DNA from: a virus
DNA: 64,000 nt
Direction: 5' to 3' (one strand)
IMG/VR virus record: IMGVR_UViG_3300028024_000006
Span: 30,464-94,463 of that record
Below, piece by piece: positions 33,002 through 41,323 of the stretch; position 1 is the stretch's first letter; each line of letters begins with the position of its first letter. Both the position numbers and the translations under genes were made by a program. A model generated the notes under the pieces. It saw only the letters and a list, made by a program, of their open reading frames with translations. It was not told the origin of the DNA and did no database searches.

Positions 33002-33011
33002 GGTCGTTCTC

Positions 33012-33356
33012 CTAGTTGTGACTGATACGGGTCATTTCGCCGCAGTGCTGGCACTTCGTGCGGCTACGTTCGGCGAGGCGCTTCATTTCCCCCTGGTAGC
33101 GCGCGAAGTGCGCGAACCAGCGGCTTTCCTTCTGCACGAGTTGCTTGAGCACCCACATTGGGTTGAGCTTCTGCTTGCACTGCCCGCAAGTGACTTCCGC
33201 AAGCGTGTCGTCCACGAGAAACGGCCCATTGAAGTGCAGGCACTCAGCCACCGGCACGACGAGAAAGCGTTCTTCGGGAACAGGGGCCTTGAACGTCGCA
33301 TTGAGCTTCACGACCTTATCGGCATCGGGGTCAACGTCAATCGGCGGCAGCATCAT
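33012..33356 (-). CDS. Zinc-binding phage protein
   Basis: A 114-residue protein (ATG 33356, ATGA overlap). CGQCKQKLNP and CQHCGEM form two CxxC pairs separated by about 40 residues rich in aromatic and basic residues. No family recognised. Confidence 0.55.
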   Translation of the reverse strand: MMLPPIDVDPDADKVVKLNATFKAPVPEERFLVVPVAECLHFNGPFLVDDTLAEVTCGQCKQKLNPMWVLKQLVQKESRWFAHFARYQGEMKRLAERSRTKCQHCGEMTRISHN

Positions 33357-34318
33357 GGTTGGTCTCCAAGGTGACGGGTAGCGCCTGCCTTCTTTGCGGC
33401 ATCGAGCAGCGCGGCGCGGTTGGCTTCCGACACGGCAGCACGGGGCTCGATCTTCGCCGGGCCTGCCGTGGGCGTGGGGGTGTGCTGGCGCGGCGCGGGC
33501 GGCTTGCCGCCGTTGTCGATAGCGGCCCGGATGCGGGCGTGCCATGTGTCTTTCGTATCGCCCGCGAGCGCGGGGCCGACGCCGACCTCGCGGGCCTTCG
33601 CGAGTGCCGCCTCTTCCGAGTGCCACCACTGCGCGCCCATGCCGCCCTTCTCAACACGCATAGCGCCAGCGCTCCGCACCCAGTTGCGCCAGGTCGCAAG
33701 CCAGTCGCGTTTGCAGGCGTCGCGCCCGGCCTTTGCGTGCCAGTGATCCCGGAATTTATCGGCTTCGAACCGGCAGTGATCCGGCGTCCAGTTCGGCCAT
33801 ATCTCAAACGCGACTTTCGCCCATGACTTGAGCAAAACCCAGTCGTCTGGAAGGCGCGCGCCGCGCCTACTATCTGCGTTTACATGTGCGTTTACATCTG
33901 CCCTTATTAGAGAGTTGGCGTTTTTGCCACTTCCATTCGGCGATTTCGCCACATGAGATTGAGCGGTTTTACCGTCTCGATTCGGCGATTCCGCCAAATG
34001 GGAAAGTGTCGGCAAAAATGTGTCTTCGTCAGCAAATGCGTACCAAAGTGTTCTGTTCGTCGCGCGCTCGTTGAAGTTTCCTGAAACGATGACGCCTTGC
34101 TTGAGCAAGCTCTTGATCGTGCGGCGAATACAGTCCTTCGACATGTAGGTGAACTGTTCGCTGAACGCTTCTACCGTGTTGTATGACCAGGTACGCCCCT
34201 CCCGAAAGTTCTCACCGTTCGCACGGTTGTGGACAACCCAATGCAGCAGATTCCAAAGGAACACAGCCTCTTCGAGCCCGTACTGGCGCGCGTGTTCTGT
34301 ATCGAACATGTGTTGCAC
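33353..34318 (-). CDS. Phage replication protein (winged-helix N-terminus, DnaT-like C-terminus)
   Basis: A 321-residue protein with GTG start. The first 110 residues form a winged helix (EEAVFLWNLLHWV ... MSKDCIRRTIKSLLKQGVI), as in phage O-like and DnaD-like initiators. Residues about 190-225 (FRDHWHAKAGRDACKRDWLATW) match the DnaT/phage replication C-terminal motif used to load helicase. The Pro-rich end is probably disordered. With the iteron/Rep system, the element may have separate plasmid and lytic initiation. Confidence 0.7.
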   Translation of the reverse strand: MQHMFDTEHARQYGLEEAVFLWNLLHWVVHNRANGENFREGRTWSYNTVEAFSEQFTYMSKDCIRRTIKSLLKQGVIVSGNFNERATNRTLWYAFADEDTFLPTLSHLAESPNRDGKTAQSHVAKSPNGSGKNANSLIRADVNAHVNADSRRGARLPDDWVLLKSWAKVAFEIWPNWTPDHCRFEADKFRDHWHAKAGRDACKRDWLATWRNWVRSAGAMRVEKGGMGAQWWHSEEAALAKAREVGVGPALAGDTKDTWHARIRAAIDNGGKPPAPRQHTPTPTAGPAKIEPRAAVSEANRAALLDAAKKAGATRHLGDQP

Positions 34319-34924
34319 TTACTGCCCTCCGCGAGAGGCATAGATGCTCGCGGGCCGTACAGCAGATTGCGCTATACGGGCGAGCGAAGCGGCACGCAGG
34401 GCGTGAGGGCTCCCACCGTTGCGGCACTTCGGGTTATCGCCGTGCGCTTTCATGTGTGCGGACTCACTCGCCCGAGCTTGCGCGTCAGTCTCGAAGACTT
34501 CGAGAATTGTCTTGCAGAGGGATGCCCCCTGCGCCTTCATCGCCTTGATCCAAGCCCCGCTTCCCCGATATGGGTCAAGCGCCGGATCACCGCAGAACTC
34601 GCGCTTTCCGATATAGAATTCGCCCGTCTCAGGGTTCGTCGTCCGATACGTGTAGAAGCACTTCACCGGGCTTACCCCGGCGATTCTGTACACGCCGTTT
34701 CCAGCAACACGCCTGCGCGTGTCCACGAGCCACCCGGCGTGAACCAGCCGGGCAATCGCTTCAATCACCACCTGACGACCGAGACCCGTATCGAGCACTA
34801 AGCACGGCACATTGGTATTCGTTGCGCCCCGCTCGTCGGCATAGTTCGCCAAACACACCAACACAAACTTATCGAGCGGCGGTACAGCCGCTCTCAACAC
34901 TAGGGTCATTGCTTCTGCGCTCAT
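34319..34924 (-). CDS. Winged-helix protein fused to a GIY-YIG-like nuclease domain
   Basis: A 201-residue protein. Residues 1-80 are a replication-type winged helix (DKFVLVCLANYADERG ... GLGRQVVIEAIARLVHAGWL). From about residue 88, CFYTYRTTNPETGEFYIGKR, DPYRGSGAWIKAMKAQG and a conserved Glu in ASESAHMKAHGD match GIY-YIG family nucleases. The fusion looks like a domestication or capture of a homing-type nuclease. ATGA overlap with the upstream gene. Confidence 0.65.
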   Translation of the reverse strand: MSAEAMTLVLRAAVPPLDKFVLVCLANYADERGATNTNVPCLVLDTGLGRQVVIEAIARLVHAGWLVDTRRRVAGNGVYRIAGVSPVKCFYTYRTTNPETGEFYIGKREFCGDPALDPYRGSGAWIKAMKAQGASLCKTILEVFETDAQARASESAHMKAHGDNPKCRNGGSPHALRAASLARIAQSAVRPASIYASRGGQ

Positions 34925-35499
34925 TTACCTACTCCAAAAGAACGCGATTGCAGCCGGTTAGCGGATACCAGTTTGCGGCCCTTAGGCCACTTCGACGGCT
35001 TACCGTTTTCCTTAGCCGATGGGCCTGCTACAATGCGTGCGCTACCTACGTTGTTAGCCGTCTTTCTGGACGGGAAGCCGCGACCTGCGCGAACAGGCTC
35101 GCGGCTTTTTTCTTTGGCGGCGCGCTCTTCCGGCGTGCGTACCGTCTTCGTGATCTTCTGCACCGTCACCGGCTTGGCCGCGATTTCCTCGTCAGACGGC
35201 CACAGTCGTTTCGCCTTCAGCTTTTCCGCGCACGCTTCGACCGCGCGCGCCATCGTCTGCTTGACGAAATCGAGCGTCAGGCCGTCCGGGCGCTTCGCCT
35301 GGCCATCGAGCACCATGTGGCACGCGTAACAGGCGTATGCGCCCAAATGGTCGGCGCGAGCCAGCTTCTTTCCCTTCGCCTTACCGCCCGGTATCTCATT
35401 CCAGTGCGCCCATACGGTCGTTTCCGGGTCGGCATTACAGACCCCCGAAAATTTCAGGGCGCACGACTCCCCGCGCGCAGAATCAGTGATTCGCGACAC
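34921..35499 (-). CDS. DUF1364-like HNH protein with basic tail
   Basis: A 192-residue protein. GTG 35499 is seven bases after AGGAG, a better start than ATG 35505. GESCALKFSGVCNADPETTVWAH, ADHLGAYACYACHMVLDGQ give the Cys/His pattern of DUF1364, a phage family with an HNH-like fold. The last 80 residues are basic and low-complexity. Confidence 0.7.
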   Translation of the reverse strand: MSRITDSARGESCALKFSGVCNADPETTVWAHWNEIPGGKAKGKKLARADHLGAYACYACHMVLDGQAKRPDGLTLDFVKQTMARAVEACAEKLKAKRLWPSDEEIAAKPVTVQKITKTVRTPEERAAKEKSREPVRAGRGFPSRKTANNVGSARIVAGPSAKENGKPSKWPKGRKLVSANRLQSRSFGVGK

Positions 35500-35576
35500 T
35501 CGCATTCTCCTAACGGATTTAGGACTACTAAGAGGGTGAGACACAAAGGGCGGCGGATTTCGCCGCCGCCCCCTGT

Positions 35577-35906
35577 TTAGTGACGCCCCTTGCCGCAGCG
35601 CTTGCCGAACCACGACAAGCCCAAGGGGGTAAGCAGGATTTCAGCGCCCTCGCCGAGCACGAAATAACCCCATTCGAGATAGTGAAGATACGGCAGGCCA
35701 TTCGGCGCGATGATGTTTTCTTCCATCAAGCGCTGAACGACGTTTTCGACGCCCTGGATTTCTGCTGCGCGAGCGAGCGGCAGACACCCCGCAACATCCA
35801 CAATCCGCTCTTCAATCAGGACCGTTTTCGGTTGTGTCCGCACGACCCGCCGCAACATCGCCCCACTCACCACCCCCGCCTCACCACCATCGTTCTGTTC
35901 ATTCAC
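35577..35906 (-). CDS. Hypothetical protein
   Basis: A 109-residue protein starting at ATG 35906 with GAGGGA upstream. Helical, with VVQRLMEENIIAPNGLPYLHYLEWGYFVLGEG showing a winged-helix-like end. No family recognised. Confidence 0.5.
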   Translation of the reverse strand: MNEQNDGGEAGVVSGAMLRRVVRTQPKTVLIEERIVDVAGCLPLARAAEIQGVENVVQRLMEENIIAPNGLPYLHYLEWGYFVLGEGAEILLTPLGLSWFGKRCGKGRH

Positions 35907-36018
35907 GTTAAAAATCCCTCTGCAAAAGCACCGGTCATGTTGAGTTTTTTACTGCACCGTACTACCGGGCCGTTGGTGCGGCCCGTCGTTCTCTCCGACG
36001 ATTGCTACGGCAGCGTAC

Positions 36019-36540
36019 TTACGCCGCCACCTTCATGACGTCCCCGACTGTCTGCCGTCGGGTGACTTCCTTTCCTGCCGCGAGCAGGTGCCCGCGTCCT
36101 GCAATTTCACACTGCGCCATATGCAACTGATAAGCCCGGCGAACCAGTGCCAACTGGTCGCCAGTTACGCCCATCGTCCGGCCTTTCATACCGTGCGCCA
36201 TCGCAGCGATGACCGCCCGCTGCGCGACACGCACTTCATCCAGATACTCAGCACCGAAATCGCGCTCACAGAGCACCATCGAGACATTGCACATGAAGCC
36301 GAGGTTGCCGAGGTCTTCGGCGGTCGCCTTGCCGTGCGCGAGGCGATCCACCGAAATAACGTAGGACAGTTCCATGTCGGCCCGGTCCTTCTCGTTCAGC
36401 GGAACTGAAAACTCCTGAATGACGGATTTCGTTACACTCAGCCGGTTGAGCGTTTCGAACGCGGCGAGATAGTTCGGTGCGACTTTCGGGCGATAGCCCT
36501 TTTTCGCCCGCTTTGGCTTGCTCTTGATAGTTGCGCCCAC
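36019..36540 (-). CDS. Hypothetical phage protein
   Basis: A 173-residue protein with GTG start behind AGGGGAG. Basic N-terminus, then a helical body. No known domain. Located next to the Cro-like gene and probably in the same transcript. Confidence 0.55.
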   Translation of the reverse strand: MGATIKSKPKRAKKGYRPKVAPNYLAAFETLNRLSVTKSVIQEFSVPLNEKDRADMELSYVISVDRLAHGKATAEDLGNLGFMCNVSMVLCERDFGAEYLDEVRVAQRAVIAAMAHGMKGRTMGVTGDQLALVRRAYQLHMAQCEIAGRGHLLAAGKEVTRRQTVGDVMKVAA

Positions 36541-36549
36541 AACACTCCC

Positions 36550-36783
36550 CTACGACTTGAGTGCGCGGCGGTATTTCGTTTCGAGGCGACGAAGCCCATC
36601 GACAACATTCGCCGACGGGCGCAGCTTCTTTTCAGGGGGTGGGGGCTTGGCTAGTGCGCAGACGTGCGGTTGCGAACAGCCCATCTCTACAGCGAGGTCG
36701 GTCTGCGTCAGACCGAGGGCGAGAAGCGCCTGCACACGTTCATGCAGAGGCTTTGAAGCACTATTGGATGAGGGACCAAGCAT
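36550..36783 (-). CDS. Cro-like XRE regulator
   Basis: A 77-residue protein with LLALGLTQTDLAVEMGCSQPHVCALA, a compact XRE helix-turn-helix. It is transcribed divergently from the repressor gene and has its own strong promoter containing a candidate operator. This is the standard layout of a lysis-lysogeny switch. The Cro assignment is from context. Confidence 0.7.
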   Translation of the reverse strand: MLGPSSNSASKPLHERVQALLALGLTQTDLAVEMGCSQPHVCALAKPPPPEKKLRPSANVVDGLRRLETKYRRALKS

Positions 36784-36833
36784 CTTTTACCTGCAATTTT
36801 TACCGTCTGTTGGCACAGTTACTACCTGAAAGA

Positions 36834-36862
36834 AGTATAGGGAAACTGATTCAAAACCGCAA
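36834..36862 (-). promoter_or_regulatory. Promoter of the Cro-like gene with embedded operator
   Basis: Minus-strand TTGCGG (36857-36862), 17-base spacer, TATACT (36834-36839). The spacer contains AATCAGTTTCCC, the complement of the repeated AGGGAAACTGAT element, placing a candidate operator where bound repressor would block RNA polymerase. Confidence 0.65.
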
Positions 36863-36955
36863 CAAAATATCGTCTTAACATTCAAAACGTCCGGCAGGCC
36901 ACGTAAACCACACCAGCGGTTATGCAGGTAGCTATACAGGCATATCTATGTTAGA

Positions 36956-36984
36956 TTGGCCCGGAACATCAATATCGGTATAGT
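36956..36984 (+). promoter_or_regulatory. Repressor promoter (PRM-like)
   Basis: TTGGCC (36956-36961), 17-base spacer, TATAGT (36979-36984), about 48 bases before the repressor ATG. AAAGGAG lies near the start codon. Confidence 0.55.
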
Positions 36985-37031
36985 GATATTTAAAAAGTCT
37001 CTAACTAACAGAGGTAAAGGAGCATCTTGCA

Positions 37032-37745
37032 ATGAGCGAAACGACAGTCGGCGACCGCATAAAAGAAAAACGCCTGGCGCTAGGCATGTCGCAGGCAGAA
37101 CTGGCAAAGCGGTCCGGCCTGAAGCAGCCAACGATATCGAGCCTTGAGCTAAATCAGGCATCGAATACGCGCGCAATAGCCAGCATCGCCCATGCGCTAC
37201 AGGTCAATGCTCTATGGCTTGAGAAAGGTGAAGGCGACCCCAGGGAAATGATGAAGGGCACCGTCAAGCAGCCCGCCCTTGAGGTCATGGAGTTTGAGCA
37301 GATGCTGGACTCGTTCTTTATCGAGATAGTCGAGTCGCGCGGCTCGTGCGGCGGCGGCGATCCGACGAAACAGCGAGACGTGGACGACATAATTCGTTCC
37401 CTGTCCCCCATTCGCAAGGATCAGGCATTCTTTGCCAGCGCAGGCGTCGAGCCCACCGATGTCAAGGCGATTGTGGCGGACGGGGATGGGATGGCTAATT
37501 TCATCGTTCATGGCGATACCGTGCTTGTTACAACTTCTCACTGCGAAAAACTACTGCCAGGGGTGATTTACGCCATTTCAACGCCGGACGGAATCGCCAT
37601 AAAGCGGGTTTTACGCCGCTCAGATGGCCGAATAATCCTAGCCTGCGACAACCCGGACAAGAACCGCTACCCCGACGAAGAATTCTCCGCGAAGGAAGCC
37701 GAAAACCTACAGATATTCGGCCGTTTCCTGCGACGGGAAGGGTAA
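37032..37745 (+). CDS. CI-like repressor: XRE HTH plus S24-type domain lacking the catalytic Ser
   Basis: A 237-residue protein. Residues 5-65 are an XRE helix-turn-helix (LGMSQAELAKRSGLKQPTISSLE). Residues about 145-230 match the LexA/CI peptidase S24 fold, ending with AIKRVLRR, which retains the Lys position. The usual GDSM nucleophile motif reads GDGM here, so the serine is replaced by glycine. The protein should still dimerise and bind DNA but is not expected to self-cleave. Confidence 0.85.
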   Translation: MSETTVGDRIKEKRLALGMSQAELAKRSGLKQPTISSLELNQASNTRAIASIAHALQVNALWLEKGEGDPREMMKGTVKQPALEVMEFEQMLDSFFIEIVESRGSCGGGDPTKQRDVDDIIRSLSPIRKDQAFFASAGVEPTDVKAIVADGDGMANFIVHGDTVLVTTSHCEKLLPGVIYAISTPDGIAIKRVLRRSDGRIILACDNPDKNRYPDEEFSAKEAENLQIFGRFLRREG

Positions 37746-37792
37746 CAATACCCAAACACACCCTTCTTAACCGCTTTCAAGTATTTCATAAC

Positions 37793-37818
37793 AAGCCCGC
37801 TTGCGCGGGCTTTTTTTT
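37793..37818 (+). terminator. Intrinsic terminator after the repressor gene
   Basis: AAGCCCGC (37793-37800), TTGC loop, GCGGGCTT (37805-37812), followed by further Ts. Confidence 0.9.
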
Positions 37819-38010
37819 CGCCACCATGTCCTTTATGGGAAAGGATTTGGCGGAATTTGACCAACACATTAACTACCCGTTATTTTTGTAAATGTGTAAG
37901 CAAATGAAACGTAGTGTAACCGTGAAGCTACACGTTCCCCAGCAAACGCTTACTAGATATGGGATGCAATCTTCATACAAATATGCGGCACGCGACGTCG
38001 CCCGGAACCT
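37819..38010. other. AT-richer intergenic stretch
   Basis: No gene longer than about 20 codons is convincing. The stretch lies between the repressor terminator and the control region of the recombination operon. Confidence 0.4.
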
Positions 38011-38028
38011 ATGGCGACCCATTCCACA

Positions 38029-38136
38029 ATGAAATTTTTGCTCTTATCGTTTGCCACCTGTCTCGCTTGCGCAACAATCTGCGGCCCTGCCTCAGCCTAC
38101 AAAAACCGGGTTTTCGATAATAGGGAAACTGATTGA
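38029..38136 (+). CDS. Possible small secreted or membrane protein (35 aa)
   Basis: ATG 38029 (or in-frame ATG 38011) opens MKFLLLSFATCLACATICG, a good signal-peptide hydrophobic core ending ASAY, then about ten polar residues. No strong ribosome-binding site is seen, and the end overlaps the operator and -35 of the downstream promoter. It could be an accidental frame. Confidence 0.3.
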   Translation: MKFLLLSFATCLACATICGPASAYKNRVFDNRETD

Positions 38137-38207
38137 CGCGGCTTTACTACTCTGCCTATACTTCGGGTATTGGTTTTCCAATATAGGGAACCAGTAAAAC
38201 CCGGTTT
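38103..38207 (+). promoter_or_regulatory. Control region of the recombination operon (PR-like promoter and operators)
   Basis: TTGACG (38133-38138), 18-base spacer, TATACT (38157-38162) form a strong promoter. TAGGGAAACTGATT (38121-38134) overlaps its -35, and a related TAGGGAACCAGT (38184-38195) lies downstream. The whole block is bracketed by perfect 12-bp inverted arms AAACCGGGTTTT (38103-38114) and AAAACCCGGTTT (38196-38207). Confidence 0.65.
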
Positions 38208-38239
38208 CGCGACCGGCCCCGAACAACGTAGGAGTAGCC

Positions 38240-38380
38240 ATGAATACGTATCTCGTCACCATTCGCCTGAGCAAGACGGAAAGATTTTCCTATTCGGCCA
38301 TCGGCGCACATCCGTGCGATCTGGTCTTTGCCGCGCACCGGACGTTCGGTATCTGCGGCGTCACGGTCAAGCCCCTCTAA
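38240..38380 (+). CDS. Small protein at the head of the recombination operon (46 aa)
   Basis: ATG 38240 behind GTAGGAGTAGCC. Begins MNTYLVTIRLSKTERFSYSA. First gene after the PR-like promoter. No family recognised; position recalls small Kil/Cro-region proteins of other phages, without functional evidence. Confidence 0.5.
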   Translation: MNTYLVTIRLSKTERFSYSAIGAHPCDLVFAAHRTFGICGVTVKPL

Positions 38381-38455
38381 GCCCCTCACCCTACACACGA
38401 AGCGCCTACTGCATGTGCGGTTGGCAAGCCCTAAGCACGCCTAAAGAGGCCCACC

Positions 38456-39877
38456 ATGAACGCTCGCACTGATAAGAATGTGCTGTCCACCGCCGTTGAT
38501 CCACTCGACGTCACCGACGTCGCAGTGAAAGAGACGACTGCCCTCACCGTCGTCACGCCCGGCGACAAGCTCGAAATCACCGAAGTACTTGACGCACTGC
38601 CCAAGGATGCTGAAGGCAAAGCGATAACGACCATCGTTCCACTCAAATATGACCTGACCGACGCGATGCTTGCCGGGATCAAGGCCGAATACGCGGGCGC
38701 AGTTTTCGCCGTCGATACGCCTGACGGGAAGAAGGCTGCAAAGGAGGTTGTCGGCAAGCTCTCGAAGCTCTCGACCGGTATGGATGCAGCCTACAAGGAA
38801 TGGAACGCGCCGATCATGGCGATGACGAAAGCCGCGCGCGAACAGAAGGACTACGCGCAGGGCGTGATCGGTGAAATCATGAAGCCGATCAAGCAGCAGC
38901 TTGACGACCAGAAGGCGAAGGATGAAGCCGAAGAAGTAGCGCGTGCCGCTGCCGAAAGCCGCCGCGTGGATGCGCACACCGCCGCCCTGATCGCGCTGCA
39001 AAAACTGCCTGACAGCTACGTCTCTGCTTCGAGTACCGACATTGATGCAGTCATCCGCGAAGTGTCGTCGTTCGATTACCTGACGAAGCGCGACTGGGAA
39101 GAGTTCGCCCTGCCCGCACAGGATGCGCAGCGCACCGCCATCGAGAAGCTGAACGCACACCTTCAGAACGCCAAGGATCGCGACGAGCTTGCCCGCCTGC
39201 GCGCCGAACAGGCGAAGAAAGACGAGGAAGCCGCTGCCGAGCAGGCAAAACGCGACGCCGACGAGCGTGCGGCCACCGAAGCACGCGAGCGCGCCGAAGC
39301 CCTGAAGGAACGCATTCGCAACATCGAGACGGCCCCGATGGGCGCGTTCGGCACGACCGTCGCGCACATGCAGCGGCTTATCACCCGGCTGGACGCGACC
39401 GACGTGAGCGAGTTCGGTGACATGCAGGCGGATGCCGAGAAGGCCATCGCGACCGCCCGCGCCATGATCGTCTCCATGCAGACGCAACAGAAGGCAGTTG
39501 AAGACGCTGCCGTACTGGCGCAGCAGAACGCCGCCGAGTTGCAGCGCTTGCAGGATGAAAAGGCCACTCAGGAACGCGAAGCCGCCGAGCGCATCGCCGC
39601 TGAAGCGCGCGCCGAGCAGGCCCGCAAGGATGCTGAAGCTGAAGCCGAGCGCGAGGCCGAAGCACAGCGCGAGCGTGACGCACAGGCTGCGCGCGAGCGT
39701 GAAGCCGCCGCAGCAGCGGAAGCCAAGGCACGCGCCGAGGCTGTCGCTGAAACCTTGCTCACGCTGCTGATCGAAGCCCGTCCGCACGTCATCGGCTCAA
39801 CCGACCCGGTTCGCCCTGGCCTGATCGCCGAAATCGACGCGGCCATTATCGCCGCCACACCCGCACAAGGGGAGTAA
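38456..39877 (+). CDS. Long coiled-coil protein of the recombination operon (DUF1351-like)
   Basis: A 473-residue protein with AAAGAGG before the ATG. The N-terminal third is alpha/beta. The rest is dominated by charged heptads rich in Ala, Glu and Arg, a long coiled coil. Proteins of this type precede ERF or RecT and an exonuclease in many phages. It may organise the recombination complex; direct function unknown. Confidence 0.6.
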   Translation: MNARTDKNVLSTAVDPLDVTDVAVKETTALTVVTPGDKLEITEVLDALPKDAEGKAITTIVPLKYDLTDAMLAGIKAEYAGAVFAVDTPDGKKAAKEVVGKLSKLSTGMDAAYKEWNAPIMAMTKAAREQKDYAQGVIGEIMKPIKQQLDDQKAKDEAEEVARAAAESRRVDAHTAALIALQKLPDSYVSASSTDIDAVIREVSSFDYLTKRDWEEFALPAQDAQRTAIEKLNAHLQNAKDRDELARLRAEQAKKDEEAAAEQAKRDADERAATEARERAEALKERIRNIETAPMGAFGTTVAHMQRLITRLDATDVSEFGDMQADAEKAIATARAMIVSMQTQQKAVEDAAVLAQQNAAELQRLQDEKATQEREAAERIAAEARAEQARKDAEAEAEREAEAQRERDAQAAREREAAAAAEAKARAEAVAETLLTLLIEARPHVIGSTDPVRPGLIAEIDAAIIAATPAQGE

Positions 39878-39883
39878 GCCGCC

Positions 39884-40585
39884 ATGAATGCACCCCTGAC
39901 ACTGACGCCTGAACAGGTCGCGCCGGAATGCGACGTCAATCTGTACGGCGATATCGCCGCGCTGTTCGAAGCCCTCGCCAAGGCGCAAGGCGAGTTCCTG
40001 CCGATTGAGAAGAATAAGACCGGTCGCGTCACACCGCGCGATCAATCCAAACAGGGCTATACGTTCGACTATGCCGACATGGGCGAGATTCGCGCGAAGA
40101 CGACCCCTGCCCTCTCGAAAAACGGAATGGGTATCACGTCGATCCCAGCAATGGCCGATGCGAAGCGCGGCGGCTACACCCTGCGCACGATTCTCTTTCA
40201 CAAGAGTGGCGCGCGCATGGAATCGTCCCTGCATATCGACCCGCAGGCCGATGTAAAGAATTTTGGCGGCTTTGTCACCTACCTGCGCCGCTATCAGGTG
40301 AGCGCCATGCTCAACATCGCAGCGGATTCGGACATTGATAGTGGAGCCGATGACGATGACGACGGCGCGCCGCGTGTCGGGCCGGTCGCGAGCAGCGCAC
40401 CGAGCGCCCATGCGCAGCATCCAGGCCTGACGAAGGCGCAAAGCGTGGCCGAACTGAACAAGGCATGGATGGCGATTACCCCGGAGAACCGCCCAAAGTT
40501 TCAGGCCCAGTACGACGCGCGCATGGATGAACTTGATCCGCCGCCGCCCAAGGGCAAGGGCGCAGCCGACGGCGGCGGATTCTAG
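39884..40585 (+). CDS. erf: ERF-family single-strand annealing protein
   Basis: A 233-residue protein. LFEALAKAQGEFLPIEKN and YTFDYADMGEIRAKTTPALSKNGMGI are the N-terminal ERF motifs. VKNFGGFVTYLRRYQVSAMLNI matches the conserved Y-R-x-Y segment of the core. The C-terminal 70 residues are disordered with an acidic DDDDD patch and a Gly-rich end. It anneals complementary single strands during recombination and works with the adjacent exonuclease. Confidence 0.88.
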   Translation: MNAPLTLTPEQVAPECDVNLYGDIAALFEALAKAQGEFLPIEKNKTGRVTPRDQSKQGYTFDYADMGEIRAKTTPALSKNGMGITSIPAMADAKRGGYTLRTILFHKSGARMESSLHIDPQADVKNFGGFVTYLRRYQVSAMLNIAADSDIDSGADDDDDGAPRVGPVASSAPSAHAQHPGLTKAQSVAELNKAWMAITPENRPKFQAQYDARMDELDPPPPKGKGAADGGGF

Positions 40586-40587
40586 CC

Positions 40588-41316
40588 GTGGAAATCGTCC
40601 AGTGTAGCCAGGGCACGGTCGAATGGTTGCAGGCCCGTTGTGGCGTGATAACCGCCAGCATGTTCCGGGTTGCCCGTGCGCGGCTTAAATCCAAGGACCA
40701 TGAGCTTTCCAAGGCTGCCGATGATTACGCGTTCAAGCTCGCATCCGAGCGCTTCATCGGCACGCTGATGGAAGACGCGACCTATGAGACGTGGGCCATG
40801 AAGCGCGGCCAGCGTCTTGAGGCCGATGCGCGCGCGTGCCATATGGCTGAAATCGGCGTTCGCGTGCGCCCGGTCGGCATGGTGTTGAGCGATGACCATG
40901 CATTCGGCGCGAGCGCGGACGGCTGGATCGGTGACGAAGGGGGCGCGGAATACAAGTGCCTGATCGGGCCGGGCTCGCTGAAAGATATCTACCTGCACGA
41001 CGACATGAGTTTCTACATGGACCAGGTGCAGGGAAACCTTTGGCTATCCGGTCGCAAGTGGTGGGACTTCTGCGTGTACTGCCCGGACTTTGCCCCGCGC
41101 GGCCTGCACTTCTACCGCCAGCGCGTGCATCGCGACGAGGACTATATCGAGCAGATGGTCTACGAACTGAACGACTTTAACAACGTCGTCAACCGCTATG
41201 TCGAAAAGCTCGAACTGCGTGCCGCACGCCGCGAGGGCCGTGTCGATATCGAGGACGTACCGCAAGACCTTGCGCGCGACATAGCCGACGCCGCGAGTGA
41301 CCCGTCACCCTACTAA
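40588..41316 (+). CDS. YqaJ/lambda-exonuclease-type recombinase
   Basis: A 242-residue protein with GTG start two bases after the ERF stop. TVEWLQARCGVITAS, MKRGQRLEADARACHM, ASADGWIGDEGGAEYKC (the D...ExK active site) and YMDQVQGNLWLSGRKWWDF are the YqaJ landmarks in order. It resects double-strand ends to provide single strands for the annealing protein. Confidence 0.9.
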   Translation: MEIVQCSQGTVEWLQARCGVITASMFRVARARLKSKDHELSKAADDYAFKLASERFIGTLMEDATYETWAMKRGQRLEADARACHMAEIGVRVRPVGMVLSDDHAFGASADGWIGDEGGAEYKCLIGPGSLKDIYLHDDMSFYMDQVQGNLWLSGRKWWDFCVYCPDFAPRGLHFYRQRVHRDEDYIEQMVYELNDFNNVVNRYVEKLELRAARREGRVDIEDVPQDLARDIADAASDPSPY

Positions 41317-41323
41317 CGAAGCC

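Noticed and set aside
35985-36005. Hairpin near 35990 as a terminator
   Set aside because: The stem is short and no T-run follows on the minus strand.
37826-37891. 21-codon frame after the repressor terminator
   Set aside because: Too short, with no ribosome-binding site and no recognisable composition.
38441-39787. Long minus-strand frame opposite the coiled-coil gene
   Set aside because: It is a mirror of the Ala/Glu-rich coiled-coil coding sequence; the plus strand has a ribosome-binding site and fits the operon.
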